Origin: UBA4416 sp046594225
Lineage (GTDB): Bacteria > Bacteroidota > Bacteroidia > B-17B0 > Aurantibacillaceae
Length of the DNA: 64,000 nucleotides
Direction: 5' to 3'
NCBI GenBank assembly: GCA_046594225.1
Contig: JBKJPW010000111.1
Coordinates: 1 to 64,000 of the forward strand
Both the position numbers and the translations under genes were made by a program. The notes beneath the pieces are model-generated. The model did no database searches, was not told the origin of the DNA, and saw nothing but the letters and a program-made list of their open reading frames with translations. This document shows positions 46,662 through 54,168 of this stretch, one piece after another (within the stretch, counting starts at the first letter, position 1; every line of letters starts with the position of its first letter).

Positions 46662-47888
46662 TTAAAATTTTGATAATAATCTATTAATACTTAATCCCTG
46701 AACAAGAATTGAGAATAGAACTATACAATAGGTACTAACTATAAACAAACCACCCCCTTCAATTTTATTAGTTAATGATAATGCTAAAGCAATTGAAATA
46801 CCACCTCTTAATCCGCCCCATGTTAAAACTGCTAAATTTAAGCTCTTTCTTGTTTCATTTCTATTAAATAAAAAGAAGGCAGGAAGTAAAGAAATGTATC
46901 TTCCAACTAAGGAAACAATTATGAGAATAATACCGATTAAAATATAGTTTGTGTCAAATGGCACTAAGAAAATTTCTAAGCCCATTAAAACAAACAAAAT
47001 GGTATTACAAATTTCATCAATCAATTCCCAAAATTTATCTACATACTCAGCCGTAGTGTCTGACATTGCAAATTCTTTTCCTTTATTCCCAATAATTAAA
47101 CCTGCAACAACCATCGCTAATGGACCCGATGCATGAAAATGCGCCGCTATCGTATATCCACCAGTAACAACAGCTAGTGTAATTAAAATTTCAGTTTGAT
47201 AATGATCTATAGACTTCATTAAAAAATAACCTACATACCCAATTAGTAATCCAATGCCAATACCTCCAAATACTTCTACTGAAAATATTGAAAATATATT
47301 TCCAAAGGTTAAAGCTTCTTTACCACCCAAAATAATGGAGTATATAACAGCAAATAAAACTACACCAACGCCATCATTAAACAAGGATTCTCCTATAATC
47401 TCAGTTTTTAATTTTTGAGGTATTTTGTATTTAGATAATATACCTATAACGGCAATGGGGTCGGTAGGAGAGATTAGGGCGCCAAATAAAAAACATGAAA
47501 TCAAGTCAATGTTAATCCCAAACCAACCAATAACAAAATAAGTAGCTAGCCCAATAATTAAAGTAGAAATTAAAACCCCCAAGGTTGCATAAGAAAATAC
47601 AGTAGCTTTTGCTCCTTTTAACTGTCCTATTTTTACATGCAATGCGCCAGCAAATAACAAGAAACATAAAATAAAATCAAGCACAAAAGCACTAAAATCA
47701 AACCCAGTTAAAAAAGCTCTTAATGGCGATATATAAGTTGGATTAAATAATTCAATAGATTTTAAAGCAATTCCTAAAACAACACTAATAAGCATCACTC
47801 CAATCGTTGTAGGTAACTTTAGCCATTTATGGTTGATGTAACCAAAAACGGCAGATATACTGATAATAATGGCGAAAAACTCTAACAT
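46662..47888 (-). CDS. CPA1-type Na+/H+ antiporter
   Basis: Inner membrane cation/proton antiporter of 408 residues with about 12 hydrophobic segments. Family motifs: GALISPTDPIAVIGIL (~142-157), IGESLFNDGVGVVLFAVIYS (~165-184) with the ND ion-binding pair, and TWGGLRGGISIALALSL (~350-366). It has no C-terminal regulatory domain. It is the last gene of a minus-strand run headed by a Crp/Fnr regulator, which suggests pH or sodium homeostasis under the condition that regulator senses. Confidence 0.9.
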   Translation of the reverse strand: MLEFFAIIISISAVFGYINHKWLKLPTTIGVMLISVVLGIALKSIELFNPTYISPLRAFLTGFDFSAFVLDFILCFLLFAGALHVKIGQLKGAKATVFSYATLGVLISTLIIGLATYFVIGWFGINIDLISCFLFGALISPTDPIAVIGILSKYKIPQKLKTEIIGESLFNDGVGVVLFAVIYSIILGGKEALTFGNIFSIFSVEVFGGIGIGLLIGYVGYFLMKSIDHYQTEILITLAVVTGGYTIAAHFHASGPLAMVVAGLIIGNKGKEFAMSDTTAEYVDKFWELIDEICNTILFVLMGLEIFLVPFDTNYILIGIILIIVSLVGRYISLLPAFFLFNRNETRKSLNLAVLTWGGLRGGISIALALSLTNKIEGGGLFIVSTYCIVLFSILVQGLSINRLLSKF

Positions 47889-47927
47889 AGATACTAAATA
47901 TAGTAAAATTAAGAATTGAAATTATTC

Positions 47928-48110
47928 TTATTTCGAATTTCTATTAATTAGTTTTTCAATAAACATAATCAAAATTGGAATTAAAGCTAAAATTACTAAA
48001 AGAAAAGCTGGCAATATAGGAATACCATCAATAGATAATAACCAAATTATATAACAGATAATTACAATTAATATCATCATCGTAAATATTTCATACAAAT
48101 TAAATTTCAT
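47928..48110 (-). CDS. Small two-TM membrane protein
   Basis: A 60-residue protein starting at 48110 (a Met eight codons upstream is possible but would overlap the preceding small ORF more). Two hydrophobic helices (~8-27 and ~31-52), short charged tail EKLINRNSK. No family recognised. Lies 39 bases before the antiporter gene in the same transcription unit. Confidence 0.55.
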   Translation of the reverse strand: MKFNLYEIFTMMILIVIICYIIWLLSIDGIPILPAFLLVILALIPILIMFIEKLINRNSK

Positions 48111-48279
48111 AGACATATTTGCAAATACACTCAAAACAATAATTTAAATTCTCATCTATTTCGGGTTTAGTAATTTTATTTAAACTATATTTCTTATTAC
48201 ATATCGAACACACTTTCGAGTACCAATTTATTGGATTCTTATTTTCAACTTTTATATATACAAGCTGTTTTTTATACAA
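48100..48279 (-). CDS. Small Cys-pair (zinc-ribbon-like) protein
   Basis: A 59-residue frame with a TTG start. It carries CSIC at 24-27 and CFECIC at 48-53, separated by 20 residues, with Lys-rich flanks; this is the pattern of a small zinc ribbon or rubredoxin-like site. Its stop overlaps the start of the next small membrane protein gene, and it begins 17 bases after the preceding small ORF, consistent with an operon. No ATG start is available, so the start is uncertain. Confidence 0.45.
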   Translation of the reverse strand: MYKKQLVYIKVENKNPINWYSKVCSICNKKYSLNKITKPEIDENLNYCFECICKYVYEI

Positions 48280-48296
48280 TCTATTACAATGAAAGT

Positions 48297-48440
48297 TTAT
48301 TTAATTTTTATGTTAATTAGTTCCAATTCAATTTGAAGTTTAATCATTACCAAAGAGCCAATACTAAGCAATTCTAGTTCCTCCATAGAAGCTTTTCTGT
48401 TATGAAGTAAAATGAAGTTTATTATGTAGTCTCTTTCCAT
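48297..48440 (-). CDS. Small protein downstream of panD
   Basis: A 47-residue helical protein starting at the ATG at 48440, one base after the panD stop; an alternative longer frame would overlap panD. Sequence features: MERDYIINFILLHNRK, then a Leu/Ile-rich C terminus ELELINIKIK. No family recognised. Tight coupling to panD argues it is real. Confidence 0.45.
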   Translation of the reverse strand: MERDYIINFILLHNRKASMEELELLSIGSLVMIKLQIELELINIKIK

Positions 48441-48441
48441 G

Positions 48442-48786
48442 CTAAATTGAATTATCTGATCTTGGAAAAATAATTTTCGGTTTATATTTTTTTGCTTCAC
48501 TAGTTGTCATTCCTGCATAGGCAATAATGATGACTTTATCTCCTGTACTTATTTTGAGTGCAGCTGGGCCATTCATACATATTTCTCGTGTACCACGTTT
48601 ACCAGTTATTACATAAGTTATGAGCCGCTCTCCATTTCTGTGGTTTATTACATGCACTTGTTCTCCTTCAATTAAATCAACTGCGTCCATTAAATCTTCG
48701 TCAATGGTAATACTTCCTATATAATCAATGTTTGCTTCAGTAACAAAAGCATTATGTATTTTCGATTTTAATATTTGTAGTTGCAT
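48442..48786 (-). CDS. panD: Aspartate 1-decarboxylase
   Basis: Makes beta-alanine from L-aspartate for pantothenate and CoA synthesis. At 114 residues it has normal length. The self-cleavage site G24-S25 in YIGSITID, Lys9 and Tyr22 are at exactly the E. coli positions, so the pyruvoyl group should form. It begins one base after the stop of a Crp/Fnr regulator gene, unlike the usual panBC setting, so expression is probably tied to that regulator. Confidence 0.93.
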   Translation of the reverse strand: MQLQILKSKIHNAFVTEANIDYIGSITIDEDLMDAVDLIEGEQVHVINHRNGERLITYVITGKRGTREICMNGPAALKISTGDKVIIIAYAGMTTSEAKKYKPKIIFPRSDNSI

Positions 48787-48787
48787 A

Positions 48788-49483
48788 TTACATGTTTTCT
48801 ACCATATTTAACAAAACACGGTATTTTAAAATTATAATTTTAGTGCCTTTTGTAGTTATTATTTTTTCGTCTTTAAAGATGCGTAACATTCTTACTAATG
48901 TTTCTTTTGCAGTTCCAACAAATCCTGCAAAGTCATCCCTATTAATTGATATAAAGACACTTTTACTAGTATCTTCATTTCTTTGATAAACTTTATTTAG
49001 TATCAGTAAACTTAATGCTACTTTATCTTTTACGCTATGTTGAGAAAAGATGGTCATTTTATTAATCCATACAGAAAATTCTTTTGATAGGTTAATAATA
49101 AGTTCCTTAGCCAAAGTTGCTGATGTTTCTAATACTTCTAAAAAAAGTTCTTTTGGTAAAAATGAAACAATAACATTATCCATTGCAACAGCAGATACTG
49201 GGTGTGGCTCTTCTGCTAACAATGGTCTATAACCAAAATAATCTCCTTTTTTGTAGATATAAACAATACCTTCTTTGCCATCACTATTGGTTTGAAAAAT
49301 CTTTACTTTTCCTTTTTTAATGATATATACACCTTTAGAAAAACTATGTTCTTTAAAAAGACATTCTCCTTTTAAATATTCCTTTCGGATTATTCCATTT
49401 TTTATTATTTGAGATTCTTTATAGGACAGAGAATCAAATAAGGAAGAAGATTTTAAATGATATTTTTCTATGTTAAACTCCAT
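48788..49483 (-). CDS. Crp/Fnr-family transcriptional regulator (1)
   Basis: A 231-residue regulator. Cyclic-nucleotide-binding-like beta roll (~20-125; KGVYIIKKGKVKIFQ, YKKGDYFGYRPLL), dimer helix and a winged HTH (~150-225). The recognition helix contains KETLVRML: E and R are at the FNR positions E209/R213, but Val replaces Ser212. Only one Cys is present (C41), so there is no FNR-type 4Fe-4S cluster; heme, NO or another ligand is possible. Its promoter carries the palindrome TTGACAATTGTCAA at 49518-49531, about 35 bases upstream, suggesting autoregulation. Confidence 0.88.
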   Translation of the reverse strand: MEFNIEKYHLKSSSLFDSLSYKESQIIKNGIIRKEYLKGECLFKEHSFSKGVYIIKKGKVKIFQTNSDGKEGIVYIYKKGDYFGYRPLLAEEPHPVSAVAMDNVIVSFLPKELFLEVLETSATLAKELIINLSKEFSVWINKMTIFSQHSVKDKVALSLLILNKVYQRNEDTSKSVFISINRDDFAGFVGTAKETLVRMLRIFKDEKIITTKGTKIIILKYRVLLNMVENM

Positions 49484-49517
49484 GCCATAAGTATATTAAT
49501 CTTTAATAAAAATAGAA

Positions 49518-49531
49518 TTGACAATTGTCAA
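49518..49531. promoter_or_regulatory. FNR/FixK-type palindrome, copy 1
   Basis: Perfect 14-bp palindrome TTGACAATTGTCAA, matching the Crp/Fnr half-site pattern TTGAY-N4-RTCAA. It lies in the divergent region between regulator 1 and the small gene at 49638, 22 bases before a -7 box. Confidence 0.8.
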
Positions 49532-49553
49532 TTTTTAATTAGAAACCTTGTTG

Positions 49554-49561
49554 TATATTTG
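49554..49561 (+). promoter_or_regulatory. -7 box activated from palindrome 1
   Basis: TATATTTG, an exact TAnnTTTG. With a start site about five bases after it, the palindrome centre (49524.5) falls near -41.5, the class II activator position. Start site is inferred. Confidence 0.6.
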
Positions 49562-49588
49562 TATAGTTATACTTATATATTCCTGTGC

Positions 49589-49624
49589 AAAAACCTGCTA
49601 GTGTGCAACGCCTAGTGGGTTTTT
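49589..49624 (+). terminator. Leader hairpin with T tract (attenuator or sRNA end)
   Basis: AAAAACCTGCTAG and CTAGTGGGTTTTT form a 13-bp stem with two G-T wobbles and a 10-base loop. It lies just 30-60 bases after the inferred start of the Fnr-type promoter and before the ATG at 49638, so it could attenuate the small gene or end a ~58-base small RNA. Confidence 0.6.
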
Positions 49625-49637
49625 CACTTTATAGATA

Positions 49638-49850
49638 ATGCATAGGGATGCAAATATTCAACCTCTTTACAAAATTATAAATGCAATTGATTCTGATGAA
49701 ATTTATGAATTAGCATTGTTATTAGATGTCAATTTACCTAAAGAAACGGTTTTGAAATTAAAAAAAATGTTAAATCACTTGTTACTCAAAAACAATATGT
49801 CATATAAAAATAGTAGTAATATCAAGTGTTTTCTCAATTTATTAGATTAA
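49638..49850 (+). CDS. Small helical protein between two FNR-type palindromes
   Basis: A 70-residue protein, mostly helical, with no signal, membrane segment or recognised family (IDSDEIYELALLLDVNLPKETVLKLKKMLNHLLLK reads as two helices split by a proline turn). It is preceded by the palindrome, -7 box and hairpin, and followed 13 bases later by a second identical palindrome. The regulatory context supports it being expressed. Confidence 0.55.
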   Translation: MHRDANIQPLYKIINAIDSDEIYELALLLDVNLPKETVLKLKKMLNHLLLKNNMSYKNSSNIKCFLNLLD

Positions 49851-49863
49851 TTAAAAATCTAAA

Positions 49864-49877
49864 TTGACAATTGTCAA
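49864..49877. promoter_or_regulatory. FNR/FixK-type palindrome, copy 2
   Basis: TTGACAATTGTCAA, identical to copy 1. It lies 109 bases upstream of the KamA-like gene; about 22 bases after it is a weak -7-like TTAATTG, the same spacing as for copy 1. Likely controls the KamA-like gene. Confidence 0.75.
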
Positions 49878-49985
49878 TTGATTAAAAATAAGATCTGTGT
49901 TAATTGAACCCCTATTCAAATCATTTAATATACAAGATTAGTTCGATCCTGTTTCTAATTAAATGAATAATAAAACACAACCACT

Positions 49986-51323
49986 ATGAAATTACAATCT
50001 TACTCTTTACACAATTATAAAAATATTCCTCAAATCTCTAAATTATCTCCCGAACAAATAGAGGCTATAGAAGTAGTAGGTAATGTATTACCATTTAAAA
50101 CAAATAACTATGTAGTTAACGAATTAATAAATTGGGATAATCTTGACAATGACCCTATGTTCAAATTAACCTTTCCTCAAAAAGGGATGTTAAGTGATGA
50201 GCATTACAATGCAATGAAGATTGTTTTAGATCACACAAACAATAAGGGTGAAATAAAGAACATGGCAAATATTATTCGTAACGAATTAAATCCCCATCCT
50301 GCAGGTCAATTAGAACATAATGTGCCAGAAGTAAATGGAGAAAAAATAATGGGAATGCAACATAAATATAAAGAAACCGTATTATTTTTTCCTAGTCAAG
50401 GGCAAACCTGCCATGCCTATTGTACATTTTGTTTTCGTTGGCCCCAGTTTGTTGGTATGGATGAATTTAAATTTGCCACAAAAGAAGCATCTCTACTTCG
50501 AGATTATATAATAGAAAACAAACAGGTAACGGATGTTTTATTTACAGGTGGTGATCCAATGATTATGAAAGCAAAAGTTTTTGCCACATATATTGAACCT
50601 TTATTAGACACAGGCATTCCAAATTTACAAACCATCCGTATAGGAACAAAAGCATTAGGATATTGGCCATATAAATTTACAAGTGATGAGGATGCAAACG
50701 AAATGTTGAATTTATTTGAGAGAATTATAAAAAAAGGAATTAACTTATCAATTATGGCTCATTTTTCTCACTCTGTAGAGTTAGATACCCCTATTGTAAA
50801 AGAAGCAATTAAAAAATTAAGACGCATCGGCGTTCAAATTAGAACACAATCACCTGTATTAAAACATATAAATGATAAGCCTGAAATTTGGGCAGAGATG
50901 TGGCGTAAGCAGGTGAATTTAAATTGCATTCCATATTATATGTTTATACCTAGAGATACTGGGGCTCAAGATTATTTTGCTGTCACATTAGAAAATGCCT
51001 GGCACATATTTCGTAATGCGTATCAAAAAGTAAGTGGTGTTTGTCGAACAGTAAGAGGGCCAAGTATGTCTTGCACACCAGGCAAAGTTCAAGTATTAGG
51101 TATTTCAGAAATAAAAGGAGAAAAAGTATTTGTTTTAAGGATGTTACAAGGTCGAAATCCAGATTGGGTTGCTAAACCATTTTTTGCAAAGTATGATGAA
51201 ACTGCAATATGGATGGATGAGCTAAAGCCAGCCTTTGATGAAGATAAATTCTTTTTTGAAGAAGAATTAGAATGGCTTTTTAATGAACACGTAACTGATG
51301 ACGAAAAAGCACGTTTCGAATAA
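49986..51323 (+). CDS. KamA-family radical SAM aminomutase-like protein
   Basis: A 445-residue radical SAM/PLP enzyme. The cluster motif C142-x3-C146-x2-C149 (TCHAYCTFCF) and FTGGDP (186-191) are intact. The PLP lysine is probably K367 in SCTPGK, replacing the PGGGGK motif of lysine 2,3-aminomutase. The two Asp residues that hold lysine in the classic enzyme (clostridial D293, D330) are not clearly conserved: the regions read YYMFIPRDTG and VRGPSMSC. So the substrate may not be lysine; the call 'lysine 2,3-aminomutase' would be too strong. Controlled by the upstream palindrome. Confidence 0.8.
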   Translation: MKLQSYSLHNYKNIPQISKLSPEQIEAIEVVGNVLPFKTNNYVVNELINWDNLDNDPMFKLTFPQKGMLSDEHYNAMKIVLDHTNNKGEIKNMANIIRNELNPHPAGQLEHNVPEVNGEKIMGMQHKYKETVLFFPSQGQTCHAYCTFCFRWPQFVGMDEFKFATKEASLLRDYIIENKQVTDVLFTGGDPMIMKAKVFATYIEPLLDTGIPNLQTIRIGTKALGYWPYKFTSDEDANEMLNLFERIIKKGINLSIMAHFSHSVELDTPIVKEAIKKLRRIGVQIRTQSPVLKHINDKPEIWAEMWRKQVNLNCIPYYMFIPRDTGAQDYFAVTLENAWHIFRNAYQKVSGVCRTVRGPSMSCTPGKVQVLGISEIKGEKVFVLRMLQGRNPDWVAKPFFAKYDETAIWMDELKPAFDEDKFFFEEELEWLFNEHVTDDEKARFE

Positions 51324-51324
51324 T

Positions 51325-51432
51325 ATGGAATACCTGAATTTATTTTGGATTAGTTGTTTGATTTCAATTTTGATTACATGTTCAATTGTACTTTTTATTT
51401 ATTGGTTTATCAATAAAAAGAAATTATTCTAG
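51325..51432 (+). CDS. 35-residue single-TM small protein
   Basis: Begins one base after the KamA-like gene stop and reads MEYLNLFWISCLISILIT, then CSIVLFIYWFINKKKLF: one membrane helix (~6-28) ending in a basic tail. The layout is that of small membrane subunits or regulators. Support is position and composition only. Confidence 0.5.
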   Translation: MEYLNLFWISCLISILITCSIVLFIYWFINKKKLF

Positions 51433-51544
51433 CAATAATTATCCGCATCACTTATTGTAATTGAGTAGAATCATATATAATCTATTGCAATTCTGTAAAC
51501 AGAAGATGAAAAAATCTTCTAAGAAATTTAAAAAAAATAATAGT

Positions 51545-52399
51545 ATGAGCATTCCAAGTATTAATAAAATAGTAGTGCCATTTGATTTTGGAGACCAATA
51601 TAATAGTTCACTTATTATAGCTAAAGAAATTGCGATAAAAACTGGATGTAAAATTACAATAGTACATGCTTTTACAATAGAATTTAACCCTCAGTTTGTT
51701 AGCAAATTATTATGTCCTGTTTTTAAATATAAAAAAACAATCGCTCAAAAAAAGCAGGCGATATTAAACCAATTACATAGCGAGGGAATGATGATGTTAA
51801 TAGATGAAGTAATTGTAACCTTGGGGAGTTGGAACAGTATTATCATTCAATGTTGTAATCAAACTAATTTTGATTTGATAATTGCACCTAATTTTTCAAA
51901 AAATGTATTTGAAAGATTGTTTTCCAATATTAACGTGTTAGATATTATTGAAAAAACTAAAATTCCAGTTATTTCAATAAATAAAATTTTTGAGAGTTAT
52001 TGTTTAAGTAAAATTGTGTTACCCATTAGAGATGTAGATAATTGGTTTGATAAAATACCTTTTACCACAGTATTGGCAAAGTTTTCTAATGCAAAAGTGT
52101 TTATTATAGGCTTATCAAATAGTAACTCTCAGCAATTAATAGAAAAATTACAAGCTAATATAAATTATTGTAAAAGTTATTTAAGAAAGTTTGATGTTGA
52201 ATATGAATGTTCTGAGAAATTTTCTAGTAAAGCAAATTACGAAGATGTTATACTATTAGCACAATACAAACAAGCCGATTTAATTGTAATCTCTCCTCCA
52301 TTGCATTACCATAAATTTAAATCCTATTTCAATAATAATTTTTATAATAAAATTACCGCTACAACTAATATCCCAGTTATGGGACATACATTAATATAA
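51545..52399 (+). CDS. Universal stress protein, double domain (1)
   Basis: A 284-residue protein of two UspA-like domains (~1-145, ~148-284). The Met at 51545 directly precedes the first strand (INKIVVPFDFGDQYNSSLIIAKEIA); an ATG at 51506 or a TTG at 51461 would add a Lys-rich stretch. The ATP-binding G-x2-G-x9-G(S/T) signature is missing from both domains (LIIAPNFSKNVFERLF; LIVISPPLHYHKFK), so it is likely a non-nucleotide-binding type. It is closely related to the protein at 53304 (shared DNWFDKIPF / MNWFNKIPF blocks) and has exactly the same length. Confidence 0.87.
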   Translation: MSIPSINKIVVPFDFGDQYNSSLIIAKEIAIKTGCKITIVHAFTIEFNPQFVSKLLCPVFKYKKTIAQKKQAILNQLHSEGMMMLIDEVIVTLGSWNSIIIQCCNQTNFDLIIAPNFSKNVFERLFSNINVLDIIEKTKIPVISINKIFESYCLSKIVLPIRDVDNWFDKIPFTTVLAKFSNAKVFIIGLSNSNSQQLIEKLQANINYCKSYLRKFDVEYECSEKFSSKANYEDVILLAQYKQADLIVISPPLHYHKFKSYFNNNFYNKITATTNIPVMGHTLI

Positions 52400-52499
52400 G
52401 TAATTATGAAAACTATAGAACTACAGAACCTAATTGTGTTGGCTTATAAACAGCTACGCAAAATATAATTTAAAAGAGCAAATATCAGTTATTTATTTG

Positions 52500-53192
52500 T
52501 TAAAAAACATCAGCAATGCCTGATAATTCTTTTTCTTTTAAAATTTTTATTTTTCTTCCTTCAGTACTTATTATGTTTGCTTCTTTAAATTGAGTTAGTA
52601 TTCTCACACAAGTTTCGGTTGTGGTGCTTGATAAGCTTGCCAAATCTTCTCTTCCAAAATCAATCGACACATTTTTGTCATACATATTTTTTTTATACTT
52701 TTCATTTAAAATAAGCAAAGCTAAAGCAACTCTTTCTTTTACAGATTTATGAGCAAATGCAGTCATACGATTTACCCATATGTTAAATTCATAACTTAAA
52801 CTAAATAATAGATTTTTAGATAATGTGGGTGAACATTCTAATAATTGTAAGAAGGTAGTTTTTGGATAAAATATTAATTCGCAATCTTCAATTGTTTCTG
52901 CTGAAATTGAATTTTTTGAATTACTTAAAATAGGTCTGAATCCAAAATATTCTCCTTTAGTGTATATGTATACAATTTGAAATTTACCAGCAGGAGTTAA
53001 TTGATAAATTTTAATTTTTCCCTTTTTTAAGAAGTACATACCGTCTGAAAATTCTCTCTCTTTTATAAGAATAGTGTTTTTTTTAGCACTAATGGCTTTG
53101 CTCAGCATCGTTAATTTTAAAAGCTCATTTTCATCAACCCCTTTAAACAGGTCTTCACATTTATAATAGAATTGTTCTCTAATTGTATTCAT
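52500..53192 (-). CDS. Crp/Fnr-family transcriptional regulator (2)
   Basis: A 230-residue regulator, paralogous to the one at 48788 (same length, same MYFLKKGKIKIYQ and GEYFGFRPIL blocks). Start at 53192 is chosen; a longer frame to 53288 would run through the operator. Sensor beta roll ~20-125, winged HTH ~150-225 with recognition helix TETCVRIL, giving the same E-x2-V-R contact residues. Four Cys are scattered, not in an FNR-type cluster. It diverges from the stress protein gene at 53304 across an exact FNR-type box, suggesting it or its paralogue controls that operon. Confidence 0.87.
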   Translation of the reverse strand: MNTIREQFYYKCEDLFKGVDENELLKLTMLSKAISAKKNTILIKEREFSDGMYFLKKGKIKIYQLTPAGKFQIVYIYTKGEYFGFRPILSNSKNSISAETIEDCELIFYPKTTFLQLLECSPTLSKNLLFSLSYEFNIWVNRMTAFAHKSVKERVALALLILNEKYKKNMYDKNVSIDFGREDLASLSSTTTETCVRILTQFKEANIISTEGRKIKILKEKELSGIADVF

Positions 53193-53231
53193 TAGTGTGA
53201 AGATAGTAAATAAATGATTATAAGTATTCCA

Positions 53232-53245
53232 TTGATACCTATCAA
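53232..53245. promoter_or_regulatory. Exact FNR-type box
   Basis: TTGATACCTATCAA matches TTGAT-N4-ATCAA perfectly. A weak -7-like TGAACTTG starts 21 bases after it on the + strand, similar to the spacing at copy 1 of the other palindrome, pointing to class II activation of the operon at 53304. On the minus strand it lies 40 bases from the regulator ATG. Confidence 0.75.
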
Positions 53246-53303
53246 TGTTATTTGTTCTGTAATTCTTGAACTTGCAATCGTTAAACAATTAAAACATGAG
53301 ATT

Positions 53304-54158
53304 ATGAAAACGATAAAACTTAAAAAACTGTTAGTTCCATTTGAATTAAATGAAAATTATACAGACACTCTAAGTGTCGCCAAAGAGCTTTCTAATTTAT
53401 CTGGCGCTTCAATTACACTAGTTAATGTTGTGAGTCCAATAGTTGCCGCAGGAGGTGATTACATCAAGACGTGCACGCTTCCTTTGGCTGAATTTGATCT
53501 CTACTTAAAAGAACAAAGGCTTGGTATTGAAAAATTCGTCAAAAGTAAATCTTTTGCTAATACAGAAATTGATGTAAAGATTGAAATAGGGAACTTTAAT
53601 AAAAATATTATTGAATTATGCAGAAATGAAGATTTTGATTTGATAGTACTTCCAGATTTCCAAAAAACACCACTTGATAGATTACTTTCTGATATTAATC
53701 CATTATTGATTATGGAAAAAACTAAAACGGCAGTTATTTCGATTAATAATTATGCTGGGAGCTTTAAAATAAAAAAAATAATGCTTCCGTTAAGAAATGT
53801 AATGAATTGGTTCAATAAGATTCCGTTTGTTGTAAAATTAGCAAAAATTACAGGAGCAAGAATTTTCATTTTAGGCGTTGCTAATTCTTCAACTAAAAAA
53901 GTTCAGCAAAATATTTTAAAAAAAATTGAAATATGCTCACGGTATTTAGAAAAACATGATTTAATGTATGAAGTAGATACCGTATTTGGACATGGAGAGC
54001 CATATTTTGACGTTTTAATGGAATCGAAATTTAAAGGAGTTGATTTGATTGCTGTTTCTTCTCCCGCAGAATTTGCTAAAATTAAATCACTTTTCAATAC
54101 AAATTTTTATAATCAAATTATAACACATGGCAGTACTCCCGTTTTGGGAATTGCATAA
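53304..54158 (+). CDS. Universal stress protein, double domain (2)
   Basis: A 284-residue tandem UspA-like protein; the ATG at 53304 is chosen over an upstream frame that would span the FNR-type box. It lacks the ATP-binding glycine motif in both halves (LIVLPDFQKTPLDRLL; LIAVSSPAEFAKIK). First gene of a run (53304-60158, all + strand) that includes the GNAT-nitrilase, hibernation factor, third stress protein, DUF389 and ClC genes. Probably an effector of the low-oxygen or redox response governed by the adjacent regulator. Confidence 0.88.
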   Translation: MKTIKLKKLLVPFELNENYTDTLSVAKELSNLSGASITLVNVVSPIVAAGGDYIKTCTLPLAEFDLYLKEQRLGIEKFVKSKSFANTEIDVKIEIGNFNKNIIELCRNEDFDLIVLPDFQKTPLDRLLSDINPLLIMEKTKTAVISINNYAGSFKIKKIMLPLRNVMNWFNKIPFVVKLAKITGARIFILGVANSSTKKVQQNILKKIEICSRYLEKHDLMYEVDTVFGHGEPYFDVLMESKFKGVDLIAVSSPAEFAKIKSLFNTNFYNQIITHGSTPVLGIA

Positions 54159-54168
54159 ATCAAACATT

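Noticed and set aside
51461..51474. TTGAGTAGAATCAT as a fourth FNR-type site
   Set aside because: Imperfect in both half-sites, and no -7 motif at the expected distance; may be chance.
53193..53288. Upstream extension of Crp/Fnr regulator 2
   Set aside because: It would read through the FNR-type box; the Met at 53192 gives the same length as the paralogue.
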